From contig JBMOIF010000019.1 in the NCBI GenBank assembly GCA_049317465.1, forward strand, positions 1 through 38,472: a DNA stretch of 38,472 nt. Reading direction: 5' to 3'. Position numbers and translations under genes: made by a program. This document shows positions 25,249 to 33,098 of this stretch, piece after piece. Numbering within the stretch: position 1 is the first letter of the stretch; each line of letters opens with the position of its first letter. The notes beneath the pieces were generated by a model. The model worked only from the letters and a program-made list of their open reading frames with translations. It did not search any database and was not told where the DNA came from. The DNA comes from CAIQIA01 sp049317465 (lineage in GTDB: Bacteria; Cyanobacteriota; Cyanobacteriia; PCC-6307; Cyanobiaceae).

Positions 25249-25689
25249 ATGGCTTGTCTTTTGACCGAACAGCTGACCTTCACCACAACGGCCGGTTTCA
25301 GCTGTCACGACATCACCGCTCCTCTGCAGAACCTGGTGGACCGAGCCGGTGTGGGTGACGGGCTGCTGGTGGCAGCTGGGCAGCACACCACCACCGCACT
25401 GGTGGTCAATGAGAACGAAGAGCGGCTGCTGGCTGATATCGAGGCCTTCTTTCGGCGCCTCGTGCCTGCTGATCACCCCTGGCTCCATAACGATCTCCAT
25501 CTGCGATCCGGTATTCCGGCCGATGAGCCGCGCAATGCCCACAGTCATCTCATCGCCCTGATGCTCGGCAATCACCTCAGCCTGCCGCTGCAGAATGGTC
25601 GTCTCGGCCTCGGCCGTTATCAATCTGTGCTGCTGGTGGAACTCGATGGCCCACGCCAGCGGCAGGTGCTGGTGCAGGTGAGGGATTGA
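25249..25689 (+). CDS. YjbQ-family (UPF0047) protein
   Basis: A 146-residue protein of the YjbQ/UPF0047 family, whose members have been linked to a weak thiamine-phosphate synthase activity; the true role is unsettled. The family blocks are GQHTTTALVVNENE, the central HPWLHNDLHLRSG and NAHSHLIALMLGNHLSLPL, then a C-terminal GRYQSVLLVELDGPRQRQVLV. The three His-bearing motifs are the conserved pocket. The ATG at 25249 gives a normal N-terminus. It converges on the pentapeptide-repeat gene with 33 nt between the stops. Confidence 0.87.
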   Translation: MACLLTEQLTFTTTAGFSCHDITAPLQNLVDRAGVGDGLLVAAGQHTTTALVVNENEERLLADIEAFFRRLVPADHPWLHNDLHLRSGIPADEPRNAHSHLIALMLGNHLSLPLQNGRLGLGRYQSVLLVELDGPRQRQVLVQVRD

Positions 25690-25722
25690 GGCGGCAGCCC
25701 CTGCCGAGCGGTGGTGTGTCCA

Positions 25723-26520
25723 TCAGAACAACCCACGCCCCACCAGCTTGAGGGCATAGGGCGCCAGCTGCTGCACCAGACCGGCGGCGCCGCCCAGCAG
25801 GGCACTGCCCCAGCCGTTGCCGCCGGCGGCCCGTGGGGGGGCGAGCAATGTCCGTGAGGCCTGTTCCAGCTGGTTCGCCAGCTCGATTTCACCAGCGGCC
25901 CGGTAGAGACGCCCGGCTTCCGCCAGGTCCTGGGCCGATTCCCGGGTGCGCCCCTGCTCACCACGGCTCAGCCCCCGTGCCAGCCAGCTGATGGCCGCCT
26001 GCGGCTGGCGCGTGATCGCTTCATCAAATCGCGCCTCGGCTTCAGGCCACCGTCCCTTTTGGCTTTCGGCCACACCGGCGTTGTGCAGGTCGGCCCAGCT
26101 GCCCATCCGGCCGCTCACTCCCTGGGCCCCTTCCCAGTGGCTGCGCTCCAGGGCCCCTTCCTCCAGCCGGGCCCCCTGCAGGTCGGCCCCCCGCAGGTCG
26201 GCGCCCTCCAGCTGCGCGCCCCGCAGGTCGGCGCCGGCCAGGTCGGCCCCCTGCAGCACCGCCTGGCGCAGGTCAGCCCCCCGCAGGTCGGCCCCGGTGA
26301 GCACCGCCCGGCCCAGATTCGCCCGCTGCAGCTGAGCCCCCCGCAGCCGTGCCCCCCGCAGCTGTGCATGCACCAGGTCGGCATCCTGCAGGCGGCAGCC
26401 TTCGCAGCGCCCCTGCTCCAGCAGCCGCTGCAGCGCCCCCAGGTCGGCCGCACCAGCCCCACCGGCCAGCAGCACCATCACCACCGCGCTGCCGCCCCAC
26501 TGCATCGCTCCGCCTGCCAT
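25723..26520 (-). CDS. Exported pentapeptide-repeat protein with TPR-like tail
   Basis: A protein of about 265 residues. The N-terminus (SAVVMVLLAGGAGAA) looks like a signal peptide, so export to the thylakoid lumen or periplasm is likely. A CEGC pair follows, then about 17 pentapeptide repeats of A(D/N)LxX type (for example ADLRGADLRQAVLQGADLAG), which fold as a right-handed four-sided beta-helix. After it a TPR-like helical part (NAGVAESQKGRWPEAEARFDEAI, given here as its first and last helices) and a Gly-rich C-terminus occur. Starts at 26520 (ATG) or 26535 (GTG) are possible. Cyanobacteria have many such proteins, mostly without known function. Divergent from the CobD-like gene with 65 nt between. 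Confidence 0.85.
   Translation of the reverse strand: MAGGAMQWGGSAVVMVLLAGGAGAADLGALQRLLEQGRCEGCRLQDADLVHAQLRGARLRGAQLQRANLGRAVLTGADLRGADLRQAVLQGADLAGADLRGAQLEGADLRGADLQGARLEEGALERSHWEGAQGVSGRMGSWADLHNAGVAESQKGRWPEAEARFDEAITRQPQAAISWLARGLSRGEQGRTRESAQDLAEAGRLYRAAGEIELANQLEQASRTLLAPPRAAGGNGWGSALLGGAAGLVQQLAPYALKLVGRGLF
26150..26400 (-). repeat. 15-bp DNA repeats encoding pentapeptides
   Basis: On the plus strand, variants of GCAGGTCGGCCCCCC recur every 15 bp through this region. They encode the ADLRG-type pentapeptides of the minus-strand protein. Nearly identical units point to expansion by slippage or unequal crossing-over. Confidence 0.8.
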
Positions 26521-26585
26521 TGCTGCTCCGTGCACCAGGCCCGGCCCGTTGTACCGGCCGCCGGCGTCTGCGTCACGATGGCGCC

Positions 26586-27716
26586 ATGGAGCCGGTGCCC
26601 CCCGTCCCCCGCCACGGCGGCAATCTGCAGCAGGCAGCGGCCCTGCTGGGCTGCCGTCCTTCTGCCCTGCTCGATCTCAGCGCCTCGCTGGTGCCCTTCG
26701 GCCCCCCGGCCTCGGTGCGCTGGGCGTTGCTGCAGGCCCAGGGGTTCGGTCCCACCTCCCCCCTGTGCGTCTATCCCGACCGCGCCCAGACCGCCCTGCG
26801 CCAGGCCATCGCCGGCCACCATGGCCTCGACCCTGCGGCCGTGCTGCCCGGCAACGGCGCCGCCGAACTGTTCACCTGGGCGGCGCGCGATGCCGCAGCC
26901 CTCGGCACCAGTCTTCTGCCCACGCCTGGTTTTGCCGACTACGCCCGTGCCCTGGCCTGCTGGCAGGCGCCGGTGCAGCCCCTGCCCCTGCGGCTGGACC
27001 CGTGGTCGGCGGCCCCCTCGCCGCTGCTGCCTGCCCTGGTCGACCCGGCGGCCCTGGATCGCGGGCCCGTGCTCTGGCTCACCAATCCCCACAACCCCAC
27101 CGGCCAGCTCTGGAGCCGCGCCTCCCTCGCGTCGCTGCTCGAGCGCTGTCGGTTGCTGATCGTTGATGAGGCCTTTCTGCCCCTGGTGCCGGATGGGGAG
27201 GCCCAGTCGCTGCTGCCCCTGGTGGCGGCCCATCCGCAGCTGGTGGTGATCCGCAGCCTCACCAAGCTGGGGGCCATCGCCGGCCTGCGCAGCGGCTATG
27301 CCGTCGGCCAGCACGAGCGCCTCGCCCGCTGGGCCGCCTGGCGCGACCCGTGGCCCGTCAATGGCCTGGCCGCCGCCGTGGTGCCGGCCCTGCTGGCCGA
27401 CCGGCGCTGGACCCGGCGGGTGCAGGCCTGGGTCGCACGGGAGGGGCCCCGGCTGCAGCAGGCCCTGCAGCGGCTTCCGGGCCTGCAGCCCCGGGCCAGC
27501 AGTGCCAACTACCTGTTGCTTCAGGCCGATCGCTCCTTGACCGAGCTGCAGCAGCGGCTGCTGCGCCACCACCGCATCCTGGTGCGCGACTGCCGCAGCT
27601 TCGAGGGTCTCGGTGACCGCTGGTGGCGCCTGGCCCTGCCGGCCGCCGCCGGTCGCCGTCGCCTGCTGGCCGCCCTCGACTGCGAACTGCCATGCCATCC
27701 GGGTCGGCACGCCTAA
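26586..27716 (+). CDS. cobD: CobD-like threonine-phosphate decarboxylase (PLP aminotransferase fold)
   Basis: A 376-residue fold-type I PLP enzyme. RHGGNLQQAAALLG at the N-terminus is typical of CobD/CobC-like proteins, and PGNGAAELF, the NPHNPTG motif (167-173), Asp194 in IVDEAFLPL, the PLP-binding Lys227 in RSLTKLGAIAGLRSGY and the C-terminal LLRHHRILVRDC complete the pattern. CobD decarboxylates threonine phosphate to aminopropanol phosphate for the nucleotide loop of cobalamin. A histidinol-phosphate aminotransferase role is possible but the N-terminal motif argues against it. The ATG at 26586 is the first in frame with similarity. thyX follows 26 nt downstream. Confidence 0.82.
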   Translation: MEPVPPVPRHGGNLQQAAALLGCRPSALLDLSASLVPFGPPASVRWALLQAQGFGPTSPLCVYPDRAQTALRQAIAGHHGLDPAAVLPGNGAAELFTWAARDAAALGTSLLPTPGFADYARALACWQAPVQPLPLRLDPWSAAPSPLLPALVDPAALDRGPVLWLTNPHNPTGQLWSRASLASLLERCRLLIVDEAFLPLVPDGEAQSLLPLVAAHPQLVVIRSLTKLGAIAGLRSGYAVGQHERLARWAAWRDPWPVNGLAAAVVPALLADRRWTRRVQAWVAREGPRLQQALQRLPGLQPRASSANYLLLQADRSLTELQQRLLRHHRILVRDCRSFEGLGDRWWRLALPAAAGRRRLLAALDCELPCHPGRHA

Positions 27717-27742
27717 GGTCGGGCCAACTGCAGTCCAGGGCC

Positions 27743-28468
27743 ATGGATCCCCGCTTCCGGGTCGATCTGATCGCGGCGACACCCCAGCCGCAGCAGTGCA
27801 TCTACGCGGCGATGCATCAGGACTACAGCGAGGGTTATGTGGTCGATGACCGCCGCGACTGGCCCGACGAGGCCCGCGCCGGTGAGATCTGCGTCAAGCG
27901 ACTGCTGGCCGGTGAACGGGGCCATTTCGGGCCCCTCGAGCATGCCCAGATCGTGCTCAATGTGGGCTGGTTCCCCCATTCGGTGATGCAGCAGGCCCGC
28001 ACCCACCGGGTGGGTGTCAGCTTCGATGTGCAGTCGATGCGTTACACGGGCGAACGCATCTGCCGCGCGGCCCGCGGCGACCTTGATCTCGAGGAGGTGA
28101 TCTACCTGCGGCCCGTGGGCACCTACAGCGACCGCCAGGGCAAGAAGTACGCCTACACCGCCGAGCAGCGGGCCACCGATCTTGAGCTCTGCCGCCGTGC
28201 CGCCGAGCGCTATGCCGAACTGCTGGCCGCCGGCTTCGCCGAAGAGCACGCCCGTGGGCTGTTGCCCTTCGACTACCGCCAGCACTTTGTCGTCAGTTTC
28301 AGCCTGCGGGCGTTTCTGCACTTTCTCGATCTGCGCGCCAAGCTCGACGCCCAGGAGGAGATCCGCGCCCTCTGCGATCTGATGTGGCCTCACCTGCAGG
28401 CCTGGGCCCCCGAGATCGCCGCCTGGTACGAAAAGACCCGCCTGCACCGGGCCCGGTTGGCGCCTTAG
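27743..28468 (+). CDS. thyX: Flavin-dependent thymidylate synthase
   Basis: ThyX makes dTMP from dUMP using methylene-tetrahydrofolate, FAD and NADPH. The ATG at 27743 gives 241 residues. The signature region is RTHRVGVSFDVQSMRY (86-101), the cyanobacterial version of RHRxxSxNxxSxRY, where Phe-Asp replaces the usual Asn-Glu part. ERGHFGPLEHAQ (58-69) and the C-terminal QHFVVSFSLRAFLHFLDLR complete the active site. The last 4 nt overlap the 3' end of dcd on the other strand, an enzyme of the same dUMP pathway. Confidence 0.94.
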   Translation: MDPRFRVDLIAATPQPQQCIYAAMHQDYSEGYVVDDRRDWPDEARAGEICVKRLLAGERGHFGPLEHAQIVLNVGWFPHSVMQQARTHRVGVSFDVQSMRYTGERICRAARGDLDLEEVIYLRPVGTYSDRQGKKYAYTAEQRATDLELCRRAAERYAELLAAGFAEEHARGLLPFDYRQHFVVSFSLRAFLHFLDLRAKLDAQEEIRALCDLMWPHLQAWAPEIAAWYEKTRLHRARLAP

Positions 28469-29058
28469 ACCCGCGCCAGGGTCACCCGTTCGGGTTGGTG
28501 CTGATATTTGCCTGCCCGGTCTTCGTAGGTGGTGTCGCAGGGATCACCTTCAAAGAACAGCAGCTGGCAGATGCCTTCTTCGGCGTAGATGCGGCAATCG
28601 GCCCCTGAACTGTTGCTGAATTCCAGGGTCAGGTGCCCCTGCCACCCGGCTTCTGCCGGCGTGGTGTTGACAATGATGCCCAGCCGCGCATAGGTGCTTT
28701 TGCCCAGGCAGATCACCGTGATCGTGGGGGGCACGGCAAGCCGCTCCAGGGCCACTCCCAGGCCGTAGGAATGGGCGGGAAGGATGAAGTAGGCGCCGTC
28801 GGCGTCCTCATGCAGGGGAGCCGGTTCGAGGTTGGCCGGGTTGAACCGCTTCGGATTCATCACCGTGCCCGGTACATGCCGGAAGATCAGGAATTCCTTG
28901 GCCGACAGGCGCAGGTCGTAGCCATACGACGAGCAGCCGAAGCTGAGCACCGGCCGTGTGGCGCTGTCGGGTTCCAGGTGACGCACCAGGGTGGGCTGGA
29001 ACGGCTCGAGCATCCCCGCCGCCGACTGCTCCTTGATCCAGCGATCGTTCTTCAGCAT
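28465..29058 (-). CDS. dcd: dCTP deaminase
   Basis: Dcd converts dCTP to dUTP, supplying dUMP for ThyX. The protein is 197 residues with MLKNDRWIKEQ at the N-terminus, VLSFGCSSYGYDLRLS, CLGKSTYARLGIIVNTTPAE (its Glu is the catalytic base) and the trimer-forming end GICQLLFFEGD. The ATG at 29058 lies 4 nt after the stop of the CobO-like gene, so the two minus-strand genes are co-transcribed. The 3' end meets thyX with a 4-nt overlap. Confidence 0.95.
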   Translation of the reverse strand: MLKNDRWIKEQSAAGMLEPFQPTLVRHLEPDSATRPVLSFGCSSYGYDLRLSAKEFLIFRHVPGTVMNPKRFNPANLEPAPLHEDADGAYFILPAHSYGLGVALERLAVPPTITVICLGKSTYARLGIIVNTTPAEAGWQGHLTLEFSNSSGADCRIYAEEGICQLLFFEGDPCDTTYEDRAGKYQHQPERVTLARV

Positions 29059-29062
29059 CGCT

Positions 29063-29626
29063 TCAGACCGGTCGCAGGGAGGCGGTGTCGCGCCGCAGTT
29101 CGGTCACCTGGTCGGCCATGGCCACCAGCCGATCGGGGATCGACGGTCCGGTGAGGATCACCTCCATGCGACCGGGACGGTCGACCAGGCTGCTCACCAC
29201 CTCGTCTTCATCCACCAGCCCGTAGGTCACCGCCAGGCCCAGTTCGTCGAGCACCACCAGATCGGCATCCCCCTCGAGCAGCCAGTGGCGGGTGTGGCGC
29301 CACAGGTCCTGCACGGCGCTGCGTTCGGCGGCGTTGCCGGGCCCCTGGAGGCAGCCGTCCAGGTCGGGCCGCAGCCAGGTGAGCCGACCGCACATCCGCA
29401 CCGGACGATCGGGACCCTGCTGCACGCCCCCGCGCAGGAACTGGCTGATCAGCACCTGGCTGCCCAGCCCGGCACTGCGCAGGGCCAGTCCGAAGATGCT
29501 CGGGCAGCTGCCGCGGAAGCCGGCGGTATGAACCTGCAGCAGACCCTCGGGCTCGTTGAGCCGCAGCCGCTGCGGCCGTGGGGCTGCCGCCGGCTGCCGG
29601 GATGGGTCCGCCAGGGTGCTGCTCAT
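29063..29626 (-). CDS. CobO/BtuR-like corrinoid adenosyltransferase homologue lacking the P-loop
   Basis: A 187-residue protein aligning with the CobO/BtuR/CobP ATP:corrinoid adenosyltransferases: LLQVHTAGFRGSCPSIFG at the N-terminus, GLGSQVLISQFLRGG, the Walker B-like LVVLDELGLAVTYGLVDEDE and the C-terminal VILTGPSIPDRLVAMADQVTE. In active enzymes the first block reads GNGKGKTT; here it is AGFRGSCPS, without the Gly-Lys-Thr that binds ATP phosphates. Thus it may bind corrinoid without adenosylating it, or have another role. ATG 29626 was chosen because similarity begins shortly after; a longer open frame reaches 29743. It precedes dcd by 4 nt and is divergent from ntcA. Confidence 0.75.
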   Translation of the reverse strand: MSSTLADPSRQPAAAPRPQRLRLNEPEGLLQVHTAGFRGSCPSIFGLALRSAGLGSQVLISQFLRGGVQQGPDRPVRMCGRLTWLRPDLDGCLQGPGNAAERSAVQDLWRHTRHWLLEGDADLVVLDELGLAVTYGLVDEDEVVSSLVDRPGRMEVILTGPSIPDRLVAMADQVTELRRDTASLRPV

Positions 29627-29697
29627 GGATGCGGCCGGGTGGAAGCTGAATGTAGCGGTCGTGGGGCCTGCGGCAAGCCGTCGCCACCACCCGTAGT

Positions 29698-29711
29698 GTG
29701 AACAACCGTAC
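29698..29711 (+). promoter_or_regulatory. Possible NtcA-binding site upstream of ntcA
   Basis: GTGAACAACCGTAC matches the NtcA palindrome GTAN8TAC in five of six fixed positions (GTG for GTA). An overlapping GTAN8AAC begins at 29693. It lies about 118 nt before the ntcA start and 72 nt before the divergent CobO-like start. A TAAGGT box (29793-29798, TAN3T type) could be the -10, but its distance from the site is far greater than the about 22 nt of class II NtcA promoters. Autoregulation of ntcA is known in other cyanobacteria. Confidence 0.35.
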
Positions 29712-29828
29712 TGGCGCTGTCGTTCCGTCGCGCCCGACACCATTCCTGCCGCGATCGTCGCAACCGCTACAAGGGACCGCAGGGTGGCTCCTTAAGGTCC
29801 CGGCTGAGGCAGCCTGAGACGCAACGCT

Positions 29829-30497
29829 GTGACGGTCACCACCTCCGCTTCGATGGTTCGCCTGCAGGAGGTGATCCGTGGCCTCAGCGGCAGCACCGCC
29901 GAGTCCATCGAACGGGGCAAGACGATCTTTTTCCCGGGCGACCCCGCCGAGCGCATCTTTCTGCTGCGACGCGGCGCCGTGAGGCTCTCGCGGGTCTACG
30001 AATCGGGTGAGGAGATCACCGTGGCGCTGCTGCGCGAGAACAGCATCTTCGGGGTGCTCTCCCTGCTCACGGGCCAGCGCTCAGACCGCTTCTATCACGC
30101 GATTGCCTTCACCCGGGTCGAGCTGCTCAGCGCCCCGGCGACCTCGGTGCGCAAGGCGATCGAAGACGATGCCGGCGTGGCCCTGTTGCTGCTGCAGGGG
30201 CTGTCGTCGCGGATTCTGCAGACCGAAACGATGATCGAGACGCTCACCCATCGCGACATGTCGTCGCGGCTGGTGAGCTTTCTGCTGGTGCTCTGCCGGG
30301 ATTTCGGTCTGCCGGGGGAGCAGGGCATCACCATCGACCTCAAGCTGTCCCATCAGGCCATCGCCGAGGCGATCGGTTCCACCCGCGTCACCATCACCCG
30401 CCTGCTGGGGGACCTGCGCACCGCGGGGCTGCTTGAGATCGACCGCAAGCGCATCACCGTCTTCGACCCGTTGGCGCTGGCCAAGCGTTTCAGCTGA
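29829..30497 (+). CDS. ntcA: NtcA, global nitrogen regulator
   Basis: NtcA is the CRP-family activator that responds to 2-oxoglutarate, helped by PipX, and turns on nitrogen-assimilation genes. The protein has 222 residues. The effector domain includes FFPGDPAERIFLLRRGAVRL (34-53) and the 2-oxoglutarate pocket residues FGVL (74-77), Arg87 and Arg128. A long dimer helix with SSRILQTETMIETLTHRD follows, and the C-terminal helix-turn-helix is LSHQAIAEAIGSTRVTITRL (173-192). The start is GTG at 29829. The N-terminus is shorter and less Pro-rich than in some marine strains. The DUF3084 gene follows after 36 nt. Confidence 0.97.
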   Translation: MTVTTSASMVRLQEVIRGLSGSTAESIERGKTIFFPGDPAERIFLLRRGAVRLSRVYESGEEITVALLRENSIFGVLSLLTGQRSDRFYHAIAFTRVELLSAPATSVRKAIEDDAGVALLLLQGLSSRILQTETMIETLTHRDMSSRLVSFLLVLCRDFGLPGEQGITIDLKLSHQAIAEAIGSTRVTITRLLGDLRTAGLLEIDRKRITVFDPLALAKRFS

Positions 30498-30533
30498 GGT
30501 CGGCATACTGGTGGGCCTTCCCTTCGCACCCCT

Positions 30534-31814
30534 GTGACCGGCTGGCTGCTGATCCTGGCGGTGCTTGTGCTCGGCGGTGTGCTCTCCACCCTGGGCGATC
30601 GCCTCGGCAGCCGCATCGGCAAGGCCCGGCTCACCCTGTTCGGTCTGCGTCCGCGCCGCACCGCCGTGCTCATCACGGTGCTCACCGGCAGCCTCATCAG
30701 TGCCCTCACCCTCGGGCTGATGGTCGGCGTCAGCGAGCGTCTGCGCACCGGCCTCTTTCAGCTCGATCAGCTGGAAGCACGGCTGCGCAGTTCCCGCCAG
30801 GCCCTACAGGCGAGCATCGCCCAGCTCAGCCGCAGCCAGGTTGATCTCAACCGCAGCCGCGGCGAGCTGACCCGCAGCGCCCGCTCCCTGCAGCAGGCCC
30901 GTCTCGATCGTCAGAACGCTGAAGAGGCCCGCCGCCGGGCCGACCGTGACCGCAGCCTCGCCGAGGCCGGGCGCCGCGCGGCCCGCGACCAGCTGCAGCA
31001 GGTCCAGAGCCGCGCCCAGCAGCTGCGTGCCGAGCTGACCCCGCTCCAGCGGCGGCGGCAGCAGCTGGAGCAGGAGCGGGACCGCCTCGGGCGCGACGTG
31101 CAGCGCCGTGATGAGGAGCTGCGCCAGCTGCAGGCGCGCACCCGCCGTGGTCAGGCCGAACTGCGGGACCTCGAAGGCAAGGTGCTGGCCCTGCGCAGCG
31201 GCGATGTGGTGCTCAGCAGCGGCCAGCCGCTGACCATGGCCAAGGTCTCGATCCCCCGCTCGTCGCTGGCCAAGCAGGCCGTCGAAGATGTGCTGCGTCA
31301 GGCCAACGGTCGGGCGTTCGAGCAGGTGCTGCCCGGACAGCAGGTCGATCGCCAGCTGCTGCTCATTCCCCGCAGCGAGGTGCGCAAGATTGAACGGGCC
31401 ATCGCCGGCGGTGGCACCTGGGTCGTGAGCATCCTCTCGGCCGGCAATGTGCTGCGGGGTGAGAAGCAGGTGCTGGCCTTCGCCGATGTGCGCCCCAGCC
31501 AGCGGGTGATCGAGAGCGGCCAGGTGCTGGCCAGCGTCATTCTTGACCCCAGCGAACGCTCCCCCGACCAGGTGCGGGCCCGGCTCAACCTGCTGCTGGC
31601 GGCCACCCGCACCGCCGCCCTGCGGGAGGGCGTGCTGGCTCCCACGATCCAGTTCGCTGTCGAACCCTTCAACGACATCGGCCGCCAGCTCAGCGATCAG
31701 CCCCGCCAGCGGCCGGTGCAGATCCAGACCGTGGCCGTGCGTGACAGTGACACCTCCGATCCCGTGAGGGTCGAGGTGCGGGTGGTTGCGGTCGCCGGCG
31801 CCCTCGACCCATGA
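30534..31814 (+). CDS. DUF3084 membrane/coiled-coil protein
   Basis: A 426-residue protein matching the cyanobacterial DUF3084 family, of unknown function. Two transmembrane helices (about 3-22 and 42-65) flank a basic loop with LGSRIGKARLTLFGLRPRR. A long Arg/Gln/Leu-rich coiled coil (about 80-220) follows, then a folded C-terminal domain (VLSSGQPLTMAKVSIPRS and later VQIQTVAVRDSD). GTG at 30534 gives the N-terminal helix. The stop overlaps the next ATG (ATGA, 31811-31814). Long coiled coil and two helices suggest an envelope-structuring or divisome-like scaffold, which is inference only. Confidence 0.85.
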   Translation: MTGWLLILAVLVLGGVLSTLGDRLGSRIGKARLTLFGLRPRRTAVLITVLTGSLISALTLGLMVGVSERLRTGLFQLDQLEARLRSSRQALQASIAQLSRSQVDLNRSRGELTRSARSLQQARLDRQNAEEARRRADRDRSLAEAGRRAARDQLQQVQSRAQQLRAELTPLQRRRQQLEQERDRLGRDVQRRDEELRQLQARTRRGQAELRDLEGKVLALRSGDVVLSSGQPLTMAKVSIPRSSLAKQAVEDVLRQANGRAFEQVLPGQQVDRQLLLIPRSEVRKIERAIAGGGTWVVSILSAGNVLRGEKQVLAFADVRPSQRVIESGQVLASVILDPSERSPDQVRARLNLLLAATRTAALREGVLAPTIQFAVEPFNDIGRQLSDQPRQRPVQIQTVAVRDSDTSDPVRVEVRVVAVAGALDP

Positions 31815-32263
31815 GCGGGGGGCTGGCGCTGGCGGCCCTCGATCCCGGCCGGGCCAAGTGCGGCCTGGCCCTCAGCCCCGATGGGAGCAGGCTGCAGGCC
31901 CTGTGGATCGGCAGCCCCGCGGCGACGCTGCAGCAGCTGCTGGCCTGGCACGCCTGCCAACCCCTGCAGGGGGTGGTGGTGGGCTGCGGCACCGGCAGTG
32001 CCGGCTGGCCCGAACGGCTGCAGCGACACCTGCCGGGGGTGGCGATCTGGCCCCGCCCCGAGCACGGCTCCACCCTGCAGGCCCGTGGGCGCTACTGGCA
32101 GTTGTGGCCGCCCCGGGGCTGGCAGCGCTGGTTGCCGGCGGGCCTGCGGCAGCCCCCCGGCCCCCTCGATGACCTGGCGGCACTGGTGCTGCTCGAAGCC
32201 CACCTGGGCACGACGCTGCGCAGCGAGGGGTTTCAGAAGGAGGCCCGCACGGTGAACAGGTAA
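31811..32263 (+). CDS. YqgF/RuvX-like RNase H-fold nuclease homologue
   Basis: A 150-residue protein. ALAALDPGRAKCGLALSPDG at the N-terminus is the first strand pair of a YqgF/RuvC-type RNase H fold with Asp at the catalytic place, RPEHGST supplies a possible Glu, and PLDDLAALVLLEAHL ends like the final acidic motif DxxAA of RuvX. YqgF proteins process the 16S rRNA 5' end; this divergent cyanobacterial form may act on another RNA or DNA. It is coupled to DUF3084 by ATGA and overlaps the convergent next gene by 31 nt. Confidence 0.7.
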   Translation: MSGGLALAALDPGRAKCGLALSPDGSRLQALWIGSPAATLQQLLAWHACQPLQGVVVGCGTGSAGWPERLQRHLPGVAIWPRPEHGSTLQARGRYWQLWPPRGWQRWLPAGLRQPPGPLDDLAALVLLEAHLGTTLRSEGFQKEARTVNR

Positions 32264-32493
32264 TCGCCGCCGGGCTCCAGCTGGTGGTCGCTGCGCACCA
32301 GAAAGCGCAGCAGGGCGTCCTGGATCAGGGCCCGGCCCAGGCTCGGCTCCACCACCAGCTCGCCGCGGTCGAAATGCCAGCGAAAGGTCCAGCGAAAGCC
32401 GCCCGCAGCCACCTCACCCTGCAGCAGCTTCTGCTCGAAGCTCTGCTGCAGCACCCGCAGCTGGGCCGTGGTCGATGGCAGGCCCCGGGCCAT
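32233..32493 (-). CDS. Small conserved cyanobacterial protein, probably DUF3146
   Basis: An 86-residue protein with LPSTTAQLRVLQQSFEQKLL, GEVAAGGFRWTFRWHFDRGEL and VEPSLGRALIQDALLRFLV, which I take for the cyanobacterial DUF3146 family (from memory, so moderately sure). Alternating polar and aromatic residues suggest a small beta-sheet domain. No function is known. It lies 2 nt after the pth stop on the same strand, so it is probably the last gene of psbH-tatA-pth-DUF3146. Its 3' end overlaps the YqgF-like gene by 31 nt. Confidence 0.7.
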   Translation of the reverse strand: MARGLPSTTAQLRVLQQSFEQKLLQGEVAAGGFRWTFRWHFDRGELVVEPSLGRALIQDALLRFLVRSDHQLEPGGDYLFTVRASF

Positions 32494-32495
32494 GC

Positions 32496-33098
32496 TCAGC
32501 CCTCGGGCCGGAACGCATTGATGCGGTTGCCGGCCCGCTCCAGCCCCAGCCGCTGGATGCGGTCGATGCCATCGACCACCTCCTGTAGCACCTGATCCAG
32601 CAGCGGCCGCTCGCCGTCGGTGAAGCGGCCCAGCACGTGGCCCACCGTGCGTTCGCGCCGCTCGACAGGTGATTCCCCCGGGGCGCCGATGCCGATGCGC
32701 AGCCGCGCGAAGGCGTCGCTGCCCAGGTGCTGGATGATGCTGCGCAGTCCGTTGTGGCCACCGGCACTGCCGGAGGCCCGCAGCCGCAACCTGCCCAGCG
32801 GCAGGTCCATGTCGTCGACGATCACGAGCAACTGCTCCGGCCCCCAGCCGAACCAGTCGAGGCTGGCACGGACCGACTGGCCACTGTTGTTCATGAAGGT
32901 GGTGGGCTTGAGCAGCCGCAGGCGCTGATCGCCGCTGCCCACATCGGCGAGGTCCCCCTGCAGCCGCGGCTGGGGGCGAAAGCTGGTGCCAGCGCCGGAG
33001 GCCAGACGGTCAAGCACCAGGAAACCGACGTTGTGGCGCGTGCCGGCGTAGCGGACGCCGGGATTACCCAGCCCCACCAGGAGCGTCAGGCGTGTCAT
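32496..33098 (-). CDS. pth: Peptidyl-tRNA hydrolase
   Basis: Pth releases tRNA from stalled peptidyl-tRNA. With ATG at 33098 the protein has 200 residues and starts MTRLTLLVGLGNPGVRYAGT, followed by the catalytic His in RHNVGF (His22), KPTTFMNNSGQSV, the Asp region VIVDDMDLPLGRLRLR and GSAGGHNGLRSIIQHLGSD. All active-site residues are present. The start region overlaps the 3' end of tatA by 35 nt, implying translational coupling. Confidence 0.95.
   Translation of the reverse strand: MTRLTLLVGLGNPGVRYAGTRHNVGFLVLDRLASGAGTSFRPQPRLQGDLADVGSGDQRLRLLKPTTFMNNSGQSVRASLDWFGWGPEQLLVIVDDMDLPLGRLRLRASGSAGGHNGLRSIIQHLGSDAFARLRIGIGAPGESPVERRERTVGHVLGRFTDGERPLLDQVLQEVVDGIDRIQRLGLERAGNRINAFRPEG

Noticed and set aside
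26150..26400. Regular 15-bp repeats as a possible CRISPR or VNTR array
   Set aside because: The units are contiguous, in frame and encode pentapeptide repeats; there are no unique spacers.
29627..29743. N-terminal extension of the CobO-like frame to 29743
   Set aside because: The added 39 residues show no similarity and would run into the ntcA upstream region with the NtcA-like site; ATG 29626 fits better.
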